Shown here: piece after piece, positions 26,273-34,696 of the stretch | Numbering within the stretch: the first letter of the stretch is position 1 | Layout of the letters: each line of letters starts with the position of its first letter | IMG/VR virus record: IMGVR_UViG_3300049846_000848 | Span: 1 to 64,000 of that record | From: a virus | DNA: 64,000 bases | Strand: one strand, 5' to 3' | The notes under the pieces: generated by a model | Told to the model about the DNA's origin: nothing | The model's input: only the letters and a program-made list of their open reading frames with translations | Databases searched by the model: none | Program-made: the position numbers and the translations under genes

Positions 26273-27076
26273 ATGTTTAGTAACACTTCATTTCTAAGGT
26301 TAGCGCAGTACAATTCAGCGCTACCTACTATCACTGACGGAGAGTTTGCACCATTGCAAGTAGACTCTACTGGTAGATTGATAGTATCGCAAGACGTTAA
26401 TGTAACTATCGATGCCTTAGGATTGAACGGAGCCGGTGACGATTCTAACATCCTAATGGTAGGCAGTGAGGATGGTACTGGACTGGGCACTCGTCACGCC
26501 CTAGTAGTTGATACTCTCGGTCGTTTGATCATAAAGATGACCGATGGTACCGATGAACTAGCTATCGTTAAAGAAGGTGACTCACTAGCTGTAGCAGCTG
26601 ATGGAGCCGGAGTAGTTGTTTATGGCGTAGATCCTAGCGGCAACGCTAAGATGATGTCATTCGATGACAACGATAACTTAAAAGTAGTTATTGGGGCTAG
26701 CGGAGCAGCCTCTAACGCCTACAGTGATGTAGCTGTAGACGGTGTAGTAGAATCTATCGGTCAGACTTTCCTAGCCGTAGCTTCTGCTATTACAGTACCT
26801 GCTGGACAAGCTCTTGAGATCTACGGAGCTCACGGAGAAGGCGATAAAGATGCTTACTTTAGAGTAGTACGCAAGACTGCTGGTACAGCTGATGCATTCT
26901 ACTGGGTAGGTCATGCTAAAGATTCTAAAGACTATGAAGTTATGGCCCCAGCTAATTGCCCTCTAGTTATCACTGGTGGAGCTACTATAACAGTAGAACT
27001 ACAAGCTCGTAAGATGCAAGGTGGTACTGACTTGGCTGCTTCTGGTACCTTGTTCGCTCGTTTGATTACGCTTTAA
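26273..27076 (+). CDS. Virion structural protein, probable head decoration or fibre protein
   Basis: 267 residues, rich in Gly, Ala, Asp and Val, predicted all-beta, opening with LQVDSTGRLIVS-type strands seen in phage surface proteins. GGGAGG precedes the ATG and a strong terminator follows, as for the capsid gene, suggesting abundant expression. No enzyme motif is present. The exact role is inferred from composition and place. Confidence 0.55.
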   Translation: MFSNTSFLRLAQYNSALPTITDGEFAPLQVDSTGRLIVSQDVNVTIDALGLNGAGDDSNILMVGSEDGTGLGTRHALVVDTLGRLIIKMTDGTDELAIVKEGDSLAVAADGAGVVVYGVDPSGNAKMMSFDDNDNLKVVIGASGAASNAYSDVAVDGVVESIGQTFLAVASAITVPAGQALEIYGAHGEGDKDAYFRVVRKTAGTADAFYWVGHAKDSKDYEVMAPANCPLVITGGATITVELQARKMQGGTDLAASGTLFARLITL

Positions 27077-27080
27077 TTAT

Positions 27081-27104
27081 AGGGGGCCTAGTGCCCCCTT
27101 CTTT
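27081..27104 (+). terminator. Rho-independent terminator
   Basis: GGGGGC/GCCCCC stem with a 5-base loop (CTAGT), then TTCTTT. It follows the structural gene at 26273-27076. Confidence 0.85.
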
Positions 27105-27119
27105 ACCTAAAGAGTAGGT

Positions 27120-27428
27120 ATGTTTAATGATGTTCAAAATGATCTAGATGTTCAATTTTTAGGAGTACCTGAGGCTAAGACCGTAGGAGTCACCGCAGTA
27201 CGACTAGACACAACCGTATTAGATGCCCGTGAGGGTATCACTCTATTCGCTAATAAGCGAGTCTATATCGGCGTAAGCAACGCCGTCACTACTTCAAATT
27301 ATTACTGGGTACGCTTAGAGAAAGGTACCTTTATAGCATTAGGTCTTAAGGCTGGCGTCCAGGTATGGGCCATCTCTGATTCAGCTTCAGCTGGGGCGGA
27401 CGATGTTATGATAGGACAATTCAAATAA
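27120..27428 (+). CDS. Small structural-type protein
   Basis: 102 residues, beta-rich, ending in a Ser/Ala/Asp-rich loop and short strand. It belongs to a run of small beta proteins (25136-29325) that look like virion surface components. No family recognised. Confidence 0.55.
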   Translation: MFNDVQNDLDVQFLGVPEAKTVGVTAVRLDTTVLDAREGITLFANKRVYIGVSNAVTTSNYYWVRLEKGTFIALGLKAGVQVWAISDSASAGADDVMIGQFK

Positions 27429-27910
27429 TGATACGATGGATTATTCAAGTAGCTAGATCTATCTTCTATGATAAGCTACTTATCCCCACTAACTTAGGCG
27501 ATACGATCCAAGAAGCGATCGACAACCTGTATTTGTTGCAACAAGGTACTGCTACCCCTAACCCATCCTTCGGTAGATCCGGTAACGTGACTCCAAATAC
27601 CTGGTTATACCGTGTAGGATTGATACCTAGTAATAAGACTGGAGTACCCGTAGTATTAACTAATGCTAAGATAACTAAAATACAGATAGGTACTGAAGAC
27701 GTAGCCAATTATAGTTTAGAGATATATGAGCATGAAGGTAACGAAGTAAACCTAACTTATATAACTACTGTCAACGTATCTGGGGTCAGAACCTACGGGT
27801 TATCTACCTCACTAAATGTAACCACAGGAAGACAACTAGCTGTAATGGTTAAAACAGGTAGCCCTAAGAATATTGGAGTAGATCTAGTCTTAAAGGGTGG
27901 AGTAGTTTAA
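27428..27910 (+). CDS. Structural-type protein, short helix plus beta sandwich
   Basis: 160 residues: an amphipathic N-terminal helix, then a helical AIDNLYLLQQ segment, then a beta-sandwich-like domain. Such proteins are often attached to fibres or decoration. The start overlaps the preceding stop. Confidence 0.5.
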   Translation: MIRWIIQVARSIFYDKLLIPTNLGDTIQEAIDNLYLLQQGTATPNPSFGRSGNVTPNTWLYRVGLIPSNKTGVPVVLTNAKITKIQIGTEDVANYSLEIYEHEGNEVNLTYITTVNVSGVRTYGLSTSLNVTTGRQLAVMVKTGSPKNIGVDLVLKGGVV

Positions 27911-27920
27911 GGATGATTAT

Positions 27921-28697
27921 ATGTCTAAAATACTAAAGAATACAACTGCAAGCCCTATAATTATATCAGATACTGGTATAACTTTACCAGCTTCTCCTGC
28001 TACCTATACTATACCCTATCAGGATTATCTTATATGGGGAGCTTCAAGTAATATAGTAGCTCACGTAGGCACTGGGGCAGTCATAGTTAACGATGGTAGT
28101 CAAAACTTAAGCGCATCCGATGGGATGTCATTATTAAAAGGATTCTACCCTCACCAGATAATAGGAGCTACGACAGGTACTCCTATAGGTAATATTGCAG
28201 ATCGTTTAAAAGTAGATACGATTATTACTCCTACTGCAGGGTCCATACCTAGCACGGATAATAAGCTTAGGTATGATGACATGAACGCATCTACTGGAGG
28301 TGTTGCTAGAGGTACTATAGTGCCTATTACTGGATGGACTCAAGTCTATTCATATACGGGTACTGGAATATTGTTCTCTTTTTTATTGAATATTGAAGAA
28401 AAATCATCATGGAGAGTAAGATTAGTAGTAGATGGTAATGAAATCTTTGGGTCTAACGGTATGTTAATGGGCGATCTGGTGTCAGATACTGCTTATGATT
28501 TAGACGATGCAGGTTCTCCTCTTTCATCTAATGAAGGTAACTTCGGATTAAGTTTGGAAGAGCATGATCGATTCGTGTGGAACTGCCCAAACTCTTTCCC
28601 TATAAGATTCGATACCTCAGTACAGCTACTCGTCCAGCGTATAGCCACTACTAAGAAATTCCAAGCTGGTTTAATTATCTTAACTAAAGAGACTTAA
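27921..28697 (+). CDS. Structural-type protein, possible fibre or receptor-binding component
   Basis: 258 residues, beta-rich throughout, with a C-terminal ~120-residue jelly-roll-like domain whose plan (VVDGNEIF core, final LIILTK strand) resembles the C-terminus of the protein at 25136-25963. AGGA lies upstream. The shared domain suggests paralogous surface modules. Confidence 0.5.
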   Translation: MSKILKNTTASPIIISDTGITLPASPATYTIPYQDYLIWGASSNIVAHVGTGAVIVNDGSQNLSASDGMSLLKGFYPHQIIGATTGTPIGNIADRLKVDTIITPTAGSIPSTDNKLRYDDMNASTGGVARGTIVPITGWTQVYSYTGTGILFSFLLNIEEKSSWRVRLVVDGNEIFGSNGMLMGDLVSDTAYDLDDAGSPLSSNEGNFGLSLEEHDRFVWNCPNSFPIRFDTSVQLLVQRIATTKKFQAGLIILTKET

Positions 28698-28698
28698 T

Positions 28699-29325
28699 AT
28701 GTTTAAAGTTACTTGGCCAGAAATTAAATCATTAGTCACCAGTAAACGATTGAATTTACAATATCTAGAGAATGATACTACTTATAAGTTATGGATATTA
28801 GAAGGAAGTATGCCTATAATATGCGAACTATCTAAGAATCCTTCAGATACTACTCATTTAGATGATTTCGTAAATAACTACAAAGCCTCATGCAATAAGC
28901 CGTCGGTGACTAATACCTTAAACGTAGGAATAAGAGAGGCCCACAATCACCGAGCTAGATTGAAGGGTATAATTAATAATGCATCTGCTCCAGTAAATAC
29001 CACTACTTATTTCTATTGGACTATACCTCAATTAACTTGGCTGGGAGTTAATAAGCAATCCTATTTCGACGGGGTACAGTTCTTTACGGTGGACTCCTCT
29101 GCAGGAGATACCATATCACTATCAGTTACCGATGCCAGTGACAATGTATTAGAAACATTCTGCGAGGACTGGAATGTATTCCCTAATACTTTAGAGGAAG
29201 TAAAACTATATAAAGCTAGATTATATCCAGGTTATAAACTTAGGATAGCCTATACTAATTCATCGGCTACTAACGTAGCCAAGATATCAGTAAACATATT
29301 TAGGCATTTAGATGAACTCACCTAA
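28699..29325 (+). CDS. Structural-type protein of unknown role
   Basis: 208 residues with an alpha/beta N-terminal part and a C-terminal beta-sandwich-like part. Last of the run of surface-type proteins. It overlaps the following peptidase-like gene by 14 bases. Confidence 0.5.
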   Translation: MFKVTWPEIKSLVTSKRLNLQYLENDTTYKLWILEGSMPIICELSKNPSDTTHLDDFVNNYKASCNKPSVTNTLNVGIREAHNHRARLKGIINNASAPVNTTTYFYWTIPQLTWLGVNKQSYFDGVQFFTVDSSAGDTISLSVTDASDNVLETFCEDWNVFPNTLEEVKLYKARLYPGYKLRIAYTNSSATNVAKISVNIFRHLDELT

Positions 29326-29854
29326 TAAGATATTCTTTGGTTATTCCAGACCAAAAAAGAAACTTCCTCTGCCTTTATTTAGCTGGGCTATACGCCTATT
29401 CTATGGGTGGATACCCTTCTCTCACGTAATGGTATTCTGGTATTCAGAGACAGCTAAAAGCCCTGTATATTATGAGGCTAGCGGGCATGAGCTAAAGTTC
29501 CTAGGGTTTAGAGCATTCCATCAACGATCGGAGCTAGTGGAAGTATGGTCCAGGGAAGTAACCCCTCTACAGCAGGCTCAATTAACCGACTACTGTATGC
29601 GTAAAGCCGGTACCAAGTATGGTACCTTGCAGATAATTGGGATCATCCTAGCCCGTCTATTAAGACTTAAATATAATCCTATAGATAGGGGTAGTTCAGC
29701 CCAGGTGTGCTCAGAAATAGCGGGGCGTATTATAGAAGATATCTTCAATGAATCCACGCACTTAGACTTAGATCTAGCTGGACCCCCGGAATTACGGGAG
29801 TTTATGTTTCATTCTCCTAACTTCAAACTAGAGTGGTCGCGTATAATTAAATAG
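29312..29854 (+). CDS. Permuted papain-fold (YiiX/LRAT-like) hydrolase
   Basis: 180 residues. His comes first, in WIPFSHVMVF (near 39), then YYEASG, and Cys comes late in QVCSEIAG (near 134), with a TKYGTLQ segment between. This order is the circularly permuted NlpC/P60 arrangement. Members act as peptidases, amidases or acyl hydrolases. Next to a membrane protein it could serve in lysis or in wall processing. No signal peptide is seen. Confidence 0.6.
   Translation: MNSPNKIFFGYSRPKKKLPLPLFSWAIRLFYGWIPFSHVMVFWYSETAKSPVYYEASGHELKFLGFRAFHQRSELVEVWSREVTPLQQAQLTDYCMRKAGTKYGTLQIIGIILARLLRLKYNPIDRGSSAQVCSEIAGRIIEDIFNESTHLDLDLAGPPELREFMFHSPNFKLEWSRIIK
29840..29849 (+). promoter_or_regulatory. Late promoter motif CGTATAATTA (site 5)
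   Basis: Exact motif overlapping the last codons of the hydrolase gene, with the AAATA extension also seen at 25965. It lies 30 bases before the next start. Confidence 0.6.
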
Positions 29855-29878
29855 ATAGGCGTGGGGCAGGATGTTATT

Positions 29879-30184
29879 ATGAATAATGATAAGTTGTTAG
29901 AGTTGATTATCGCTAAGCAAGACCGAATGGACGACCACTTATCTGACATTAAAACTACACTAGCTCAGAACACCTCCGTTCTAGAAGAGCACCAAAGACG
30001 CTCCCTGGCCAATGAAGAAGCTGTATCCCTAATGCGATCTGAGTTTAAGCCTATCCGAGAACACGTTATTAAAGTCCAGACGTTCGCCCACATATTCAAG
30101 CTTATATGTGCCTGGACTGCCGGTATAACCGCCTTTCTACTGTCAGCCTTAGGGATATACGAGCTTATCCTAAAGCTATTCTAA
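29879..30184 (+). CDS. Membrane protein, holin-like or XhlA-like
   Basis: 101 residues: an N-terminal coiled coil with the common phage pattern HLSDIKTTLAQNTSVLEEH, then a hydrophobic C-terminal region (about residues 72-98) forming one long or two short membrane helices. Proteins of this build occur with phage lysis enzymes. I chose the ATG at 29879 with AGGA upstream rather than the GTG at 29861. Confidence 0.55.
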   Translation: MNNDKLLELIIAKQDRMDDHLSDIKTTLAQNTSVLEEHQRRSLANEEAVSLMRSEFKPIREHVIKVQTFAHIFKLICAWTAGITAFLLSALGIYELILKLF

Positions 30185-30197
30185 TACCCCTTAAACC

Positions 30198-30207
30198 CGT
30201 ATAATTA
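30198..30207 (+). promoter_or_regulatory. Late promoter motif CGTATAATTA (site 6), before the connector genes
   Basis: Exact motif followed by CTAGAGA. It lies 26 bases before the connector start, which has an AAAGGAG site. Confidence 0.65.
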
Positions 30208-30232
30208 CTAGAGACACCTTAAAGGAGCCCCC

Positions 30233-30946
30233 ATGGCTACTAATCAGACTCTTAATTCATTCGGGGTAAGACAACCAGCCCGCCCCATCGTAAGCCTATC
30301 CGATATTAAGGCATGGCTTAACATCCCAGAATCAGAGACTAAGTACGACCTAACCCTAAACATAATCAATGCGTCGGTAGCCCAAGAGTTCGAGCAATAT
30401 ATCGACAGCCCTATCCTAACTATCACCGTAGACGAGATATTTGATGCCGATAACTCCGACTCCATTGTACCTAGCCAGCGCCCAGTAAGACAGATCGACT
30501 ACGTGTTTATGGATGACTCCGGTCAGTTTGATGGATTAACTACCCCAGCAGATCGGGAGGCTTCTAACATGAAGCTAGACCCTAGTTCATACTTCCTTAG
30601 GGATGATGGCACTATCGTAAGTAATAACTCTGCAGCTGGTATTGATCTATGGAACTATGTCTTCGGTTATGGTAAAGGTTCTATCATGGTCCAGTATAAA
30701 GCGGGCTATGCTGATACTTTAGGTGAAGTGCCCTCAGATCTTAAGCATGCTGCGTTAATGCGCATTAACCAGCAATATCATCTAAAGCAAAACAATGCTA
30801 TCAATGTTAAATCAAAATCAGCTAATGAGTCTTCCGTAACTTATGAGCTAGGTATGCCTAAAGAAGTTAAAGATATCCTAGATCGCTATGTAGACTATTC
30901 GTTCCATAAAGCTAATACTAGAATCAAAAAGTATTACGAGTTATAA
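30233..30946 (+). CDS. Head-tail connector, HK97 gp6-like adaptor
   Basis: 237 residues. The N-terminal SLSDIKAWLNI then LTLNIINASVAQEFEQYI and the later VPSDLKHAALMRINQQYH helix are the usual features of the gp6/gp15-like adaptor that docks under the portal. The following two genes are the next connector components in the usual order. Confidence 0.78.
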   Translation: MATNQTLNSFGVRQPARPIVSLSDIKAWLNIPESETKYDLTLNIINASVAQEFEQYIDSPILTITVDEIFDADNSDSIVPSQRPVRQIDYVFMDDSGQFDGLTTPADREASNMKLDPSSYFLRDDGTIVSNNSAAGIDLWNYVFGYGKGSIMVQYKAGYADTLGEVPSDLKHAALMRINQQYHLKQNNAINVKSKSANESSVTYELGMPKEVKDILDRYVDYSFHKANTRIKKYYEL

Positions 30947-30949
30947 TCT

Positions 30950-31486
30950 ATGTTAGGCATAGAAGTACAATCCGCCCTTAAAGAGTTCGGCTTAGCTATG
31001 CGTAACCTAGATCGCAAGCTAGATGCCGTTACTAAGTTATGGATTGTTCAAGCTGCCTTCATGATAGAGAATTCAGCTAAGAAAAAGGTATCGGAGACAG
31101 TCAATAAGAGGGTTAAGATACCTGGATTAATGCGTAGCGGATTATTATTAAACTCTATATCTAGTTCATTCGATTATAAGAATGGACGAGCAGAAGCATT
31201 AATAGGCCCTAGAAACGTAATCTACGCTCGTATGAGAGAATATGGTGGAGTAGTCAGACCAAAGAAAGCTAAACGCTTATTCATCCCTATATCACGTAAA
31301 GGTCAGCGTATTGGTCCTCAAAGAGATAAGTCTAAACGAGGAGACTTAAAGATGGGGGTAGACTTCGTCCTAGCTAAGCAAGCTGTAATACCAGCTAGAC
31401 CATATATGCGGCCAGCTTACTTTAACAATCAAGACAAGATGATAGAGCTATTATTAGATATGATAGCTAAACGTCTATTAGGATAA
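30950..31486 (+). CDS. Neck/tail completion protein, HK97 gp10-like
   Basis: 178 residues. GPRNVIYARMREYGGVVRP in the middle and a C-terminal PARPYMRPAYFNN are the signature segments of the HK97 gp10 family, which joins the adaptor ring to the tail. Three bases after the previous gene. Confidence 0.8.
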   Translation: MLGIEVQSALKEFGLAMRNLDRKLDAVTKLWIVQAAFMIENSAKKKVSETVNKRVKIPGLMRSGLLLNSISSSFDYKNGRAEALIGPRNVIYARMREYGGVVRPKKAKRLFIPISRKGQRIGPQRDKSKRGDLKMGVDFVLAKQAVIPARPYMRPAYFNNQDKMIELLLDMIAKRLLG

Positions 31487-31489
31487 TAT

Positions 31490-31960
31490 ATGGCTTGCGG
31501 TAATGGATCACGACGAGAGATACTAGACTCGCTAATACTTAGAGTAAAAAGTGTCACCAAAGCTAACGGTTATAGATTTAACGTAGTCGACTGTAATCTA
31601 GACTTAAAGAATCCAGAGCAACTAATGGAGCACGAGACTCCAATGGTTTACGTTATACCTACATCTGAGCGCAGGACTGGTGGAGTAGGCGGATTATACA
31701 AGGCTACATGGTCTATTGATCTCTATATCGTAGCTAAGCAAGTATCAATCCTAGAGATGTATGACCTAGTAGATGATATCGAAGATGCTTTATATGGGAT
31801 TAAAGGACAACTACCTAAGCTACAGGGATGCTCTATTAATATGCTACGGGTAGTAGACGTAGCTATAGACGGTCAGATGCTAACCCAAGAACAAAACTAT
31901 AGCCAAGCCTTAATAGCAATAGAATTAGACTGGAGCCATCAAGCTCATCGCCAGCCTTAG
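31490..31960 (+). CDS. Probable tail terminator/completion protein
   Basis: 156 residues, alpha/beta, with VYVIPTSERR and WSIDLYIVAKQ strands and an LVDDIEDAL helix, as in tail terminator proteins. The call rests mainly on order: adaptor, gp10-like, terminator. Its 3' end overlaps the convergent glycosylase gene by 4 bases. Confidence 0.6.
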   Translation: MACGNGSRREILDSLILRVKSVTKANGYRFNVVDCNLDLKNPEQLMEHETPMVYVIPTSERRTGGVGGLYKATWSIDLYIVAKQVSILEMYDLVDDIEDALYGIKGQLPKLQGCSINMLRVVDVAIDGQMLTQEQNYSQALIAIELDWSHQAHRQP

Positions 31961-32391
31961 ATCTTATCTATCTCACTAAATATATAATTATTACATTCAG
32001 TTAACTTCTGCTCTAGCATGGCTTTGTCGTTGTTCTTACGACATAACCCGCTGGGATGGGGCAGCTCGAAATAATCTATACCCCACTTATCTAAAGTCTT
32101 AACCGCCTCTTTACCTAAAGCCACCACCTTACAATTAGAGATATATTCAGTATTAGTAGAATCTAATCCAGTCTTATAATGCACTGTAATAAAATCAACT
32201 ACTTGTCGTATAGATATTATATGACATTGATTAATCATGTTGATCTGACTGTGATGGACATACATTCGACGACACCAATCCATCAAGGTATCGTAGCTTT
32301 TAGTCCCCCAAAAAGCTAGGTAAGGGTGGACATTCTTAGGGCTAGGTTTATCTCCTACGAATAGAATCTGAGGGTAGTTAGCTGGCTTCAT
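31957..32391 (-). CDS. Uracil-DNA glycosylase superfamily protein
   Basis: 144 residues from the ATG at 32391, which has AGGAGGTGGG before it; upstream ATGs would lie in the promoter. Motif 1 is VGDKPSPKN and the late motif is ELPHPSG, the arrangement of UDG/TDG-like enzymes; AFWGTKSYDTLMDW lies between. It may remove uracil or a modified base, alongside the dUTPase and dCMP deaminase encoded nearby. It is the only minus-strand gene among the head and connector genes and has its own promoter. Confidence 0.6.
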   Translation of the reverse strand: MKPANYPQILFVGDKPSPKNVHPYLAFWGTKSYDTLMDWCRRMYVHHSQINMINQCHIISIRQVVDFITVHYKTGLDSTNTEYISNCKVVALGKEAVKTLDKWGIDYFELPHPSGLCRKNNDKAMLEQKLTECNNYIFSEIDKI

Positions 32392-32410
32392 CCCACCTCC
32401 TGTATCAATA

Positions 32411-32439
32411 AAGGTACTTGACATTAAGATCATAGTCAA
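32411..32439 (-). promoter_or_regulatory. Promoter for the glycosylase gene (minus strand)
   Basis: Read on the minus strand: TTGACT (32439-32434), 17-base spacer, TACCTT (32416-32411). It occupies nearly the same bases as the plus-strand promoter at 32418-32446, so the two probably compete. The -10 is weak. Confidence 0.45.
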
Positions 32440-32446
32440 CTAAACT
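32418..32446 (+). promoter_or_regulatory. Sigma70-type promoter for the gene at 32453
   Basis: TTGACA (32418-32423), 17-base spacer, TAAACT (32441-32446). The ATG at 32453 is the seventh base after the -10, so the message would have no leader. Confidence 0.7.
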
Positions 32447-32452
32447 AATTTT

Positions 32453-32725
32453 ATGGATGAAAAGAAATATCCCGACATGATTAAAGACATAGCCAAGACT
32501 GACCCTTCGATCTATGCCAGCTATGATATATTAATAATCAAGTACTTACGATCATTAGAGTTATTAAATAAGCTGCATAAGGATATGACTACCTTAATGG
32601 ATACGGCTAATGAGATAGCCTTTCACGTCCCCGAGCAGTATATCCTTAAGTTCTCGCAACATTACGCTACTATTAAGGGTATGAAGTATGAGATCGAAGA
32701 CAATATTAAAGAGATTAATCAATAA
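32453..32725 (+). CDS. Small helical protein from a probably leaderless transcript
   Basis: 90 residues, helical and charged, no known family. No ribosome binding site precedes the ATG, which falls at the predicted transcription start. Followed by a gene with GGAG. Confidence 0.65.
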   Translation: MDEKKYPDMIKDIAKTDPSIYASYDILIIKYLRSLELLNKLHKDMTTLMDTANEIAFHVPEQYILKFSQHYATIKGMKYEIEDNIKEINQ

Positions 32726-32734
32726 GGAGTATAG

Positions 32735-33043
32735 ATGGGAGCAGCATTAGCTATCTTAAATGAGACTGAAGTACTTGAGCCTAAGTTTAAAGATGGAGAT
32801 GACGGAGGGGAAGCATTACCTCCAGATAAGATTACGGTACATAATACGGTTAATGGATGGTCTATTAAGCTATCTTTTACCCAAGAAGATGGGACTATTC
32901 TAGAAGAGCGGTTCTCATTCGTAGCCGGAGCTGAGCCAGCAGAACAAGCTGGATTTAACGCGGCTATTAAATTGATAGCAGCTGCCATGGGAACCGATCC
33001 AGCGAAGGTTAATATAACTAGTGATGAGGCTGTGGTTGAATAA
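32735..33043 (+). CDS. Small hypothetical protein
   Basis: 102 residues: an acidic N-terminal loop, a beta-hairpin-like middle and a helix near the end. AAGGAG lies upstream. Unknown function. Confidence 0.6.
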   Translation: MGAALAILNETEVLEPKFKDGDDGGEALPPDKITVHNTVNGWSIKLSFTQEDGTILEERFSFVAGAEPAEQAGFNAAIKLIAAAMGTDPAKVNITSDEAVVE

Positions 33044-33323
33044 CGCACAATCATTCAAAGATGCGGTACTGGCACTACGTCACTGTACCAGTGAATATAT
33101 TATAATTAAGAATAAAAAGGTAGCTGATCCAGAATTAGTAAACATAAGAAGGGAATTATTAGTATCTGCTCTATTCAGATATAGAAGAGTTAAAGCCGAT
33201 GTACTCAGGGAGATAGCTAATAGGATCTTCACCCCAGATCAGACAAAGATACTAGACGCGGCTATGCGAACGGGGGATGCCGCTTATTCCAGAGCTAGAC
33301 TAGCCATAAAGATAGGAGCATAA
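33024..33323 (+). CDS. Small hypothetical basic protein
   Basis: 99 residues, helical and Arg/Lys-rich, with no motif. It begins within the previous gene; the ATG at 33024 has no obvious binding site and a later start is possible. Confidence 0.5.
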   Translation: MRLWLNNAQSFKDAVLALRHCTSEYIIIKNKKVADPELVNIRRELLVSALFRYRRVKADVLREIANRIFTPDQTKILDAAMRTGDAAYSRARLAIKIGA

Positions 33324-33325
33324 CT

Positions 33326-33514
33326 ATGGCATGTAAACGATGCAAAAAGACCGTGTACGGAGTATTCGTTACTTATACTGAGAGCGGAGTCATAGCTTTA
33401 CTTAAACTATTTCATAGACAAGAACAAGCACAAGCATTCGCTGACTTACAGTCCAATACTTTAGATACTAATATATTCACTATAGCGGTACAAGAACTGC
33501 CAGTAGAGGCTTAG
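33326..33514 (+). CDS. Small protein with CKRC motif
   Basis: 62 residues. One N-terminal CKRC pair is followed by an alpha/beta segment. No second Cys pair, so a zinc site would need a partner. Its stop abuts the exonuclease ATG. Confidence 0.55.
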   Translation: MACKRCKKTVYGVFVTYTESGVIALLKLFHRQEQAQAFADLQSNTLDTNIFTIAVQELPVEA

Positions 33515-34108
33515 ATGATTAAGATAGCTATAGACCTAGAATTAGAAAGAAATAATGACGGAATACAGGTCACTGATTCCACCGTAGATAAGCCAGAAAT
33601 CATTCAGCTAGGTATATGCGTATTCAATTCAGTTACTGGAGAGATATTACAGACTACCTCATTGGATATTCATAAGCCTTATAGACTATCCACCTATATA
33701 CAAAAGCTAACTAAGATTAAGCCAGAAGATTTAAATAATTCTAGTTTAACCATCCATGACGCCTATAACTACCTAGTAGCTATCAGGGATCAGTATGATG
33801 CTTCAAGGAATATTATTGAGTGGGGTGCCGGAGACATGGCTGCTCTTCTAGCTGAAGTTCAACCAGAACAGTCTAGCTTCGGCTCAGCTATAAACGCCAA
33901 GCACCTATACCAGATGATTATGCAGGCTAAGGGACTAAACGATAAAGGCGGATTAGCCAAATCCTTAGGTAAGCTAGGGATGCAATTTAAACCCTGGAAT
34001 AACCACGGTAAGCACCAAGCCGGAGCTGACTCGTTTAATACTGCCAGGTTATACCTTAAGTTATTAGAATTATGTAAGACTATTGACTTAACTATCATTA
34101 AGGTTTAA
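33515..34108 (+). CDS. DEDDh 3'-5' exonuclease (DnaQ/RNase T-like)
   Basis: 197 residues. Motifs: IAIDLELE (Asp/Glu pair), IEWGAGD (second Asp) and HQAGADSFNT (His and last Asp), giving the DEDDh active site. Length suits a free-standing exonuclease. Since the DNA polymerase has its own proofreading domain, this enzyme may act in repair, end trimming or on RNA. Translation is coupled to the small gene before it. Confidence 0.75.
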   Translation: MIKIAIDLELERNNDGIQVTDSTVDKPEIIQLGICVFNSVTGEILQTTSLDIHKPYRLSTYIQKLTKIKPEDLNNSSLTIHDAYNYLVAIRDQYDASRNIIEWGAGDMAALLAEVQPEQSSFGSAINAKHLYQMIMQAKGLNDKGGLAKSLGKLGMQFKPWNNHGKHQAGADSFNTARLYLKLLELCKTIDLTIIKV

Positions 34109-34129
34109 CCTCTAGTAATGGAGGTACGT

Positions 34130-34354
34130 ATGAATACAGCTACTAACTACGCAGAAGAACATCGTAAGGAAGAAGAGTATCAAGCCAGGATAGCTAAGAT
34201 ACGTCAGATTCAACAATCTGGTGTATTTATGGATAGACTATACCCAGGTCCAGGTAAAGTTATTTATGTAGACTTTAAGTCTAAGCGCAAGATTAAAGAA
34301 GAAGTGTATGAATACGTCGGTAGCAGTCACTATTATGCCGGCAATCTTGAATAG
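34130..34354 (+). CDS. Small hypothetical protein
   Basis: 74 residues. The start is the ATG at 34130 after GGAGGT; the upstream ATG at 34118 overlaps that site. A charged helix is followed by a beta-like Tyr-rich end. Unknown. Confidence 0.6.
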   Translation: MNTATNYAEEHRKEEEYQARIAKIRQIQQSGVFMDRLYPGPGKVIYVDFKSKRKIKEEVYEYVGSSHYYAGNLE

Positions 34355-34363
34355 GAGTTATTT

Positions 34364-34696
34364 ATGTCTAAAGTAATTTTCATCTCATTACCTGTAGCGG
34401 ACTATAAAGATCAGGTTATAGGCGATAAGGTTAGGGTAGAAAATGATAGTGGAGGTATCGAAAGTCTAGTAGAATCCTTTGGTAACTTCCTTAAAGCCAT
34501 TGGATACAGTGAACAGACGGTAGACGCTTATCTAAATCCAGAACGAATAGAGCTAGATGAACGTGAACAAGAGGCTAAGATAGAAGCAGAGGTAGCTAGG
34601 AGAGTATCAGAAGCTCTGGAGGAGAAGCCAACTAAAAGAAAGTTACCTAAGTCTATGCCCTCATTCCTAATCAATGACGAGGAAGAGCATGCATAA
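34364..34696 (+). CDS. Hypothetical protein with charged helix
   Basis: 110 residues, with a Glu/Arg-rich helix at about 62-88 and an acidic C-terminus. GGAG lies before the ATG. Its end overlaps the zinc-ribbon gene. Confidence 0.6.
   Translation: MSKVIFISLPVADYKDQVIGDKVRVENDSGGIESLVESFGNFLKAIGYSEQTVDAYLNPERIELDEREQEAKIEAEVARRVSEALEEKPTKRKLPKSMPSFLINDEEEHA

Noticed and set aside
27954-27963. CTATAATTAT, a near match to the late promoter motif
   Set aside because: One mismatch at the conserved G and located within coding sequence early in a gene.
32719-33054. 111-codon minus-strand frame
   Set aside because: Covers plus-strand genes with good ribosome binding sites and has no start signal of its own.
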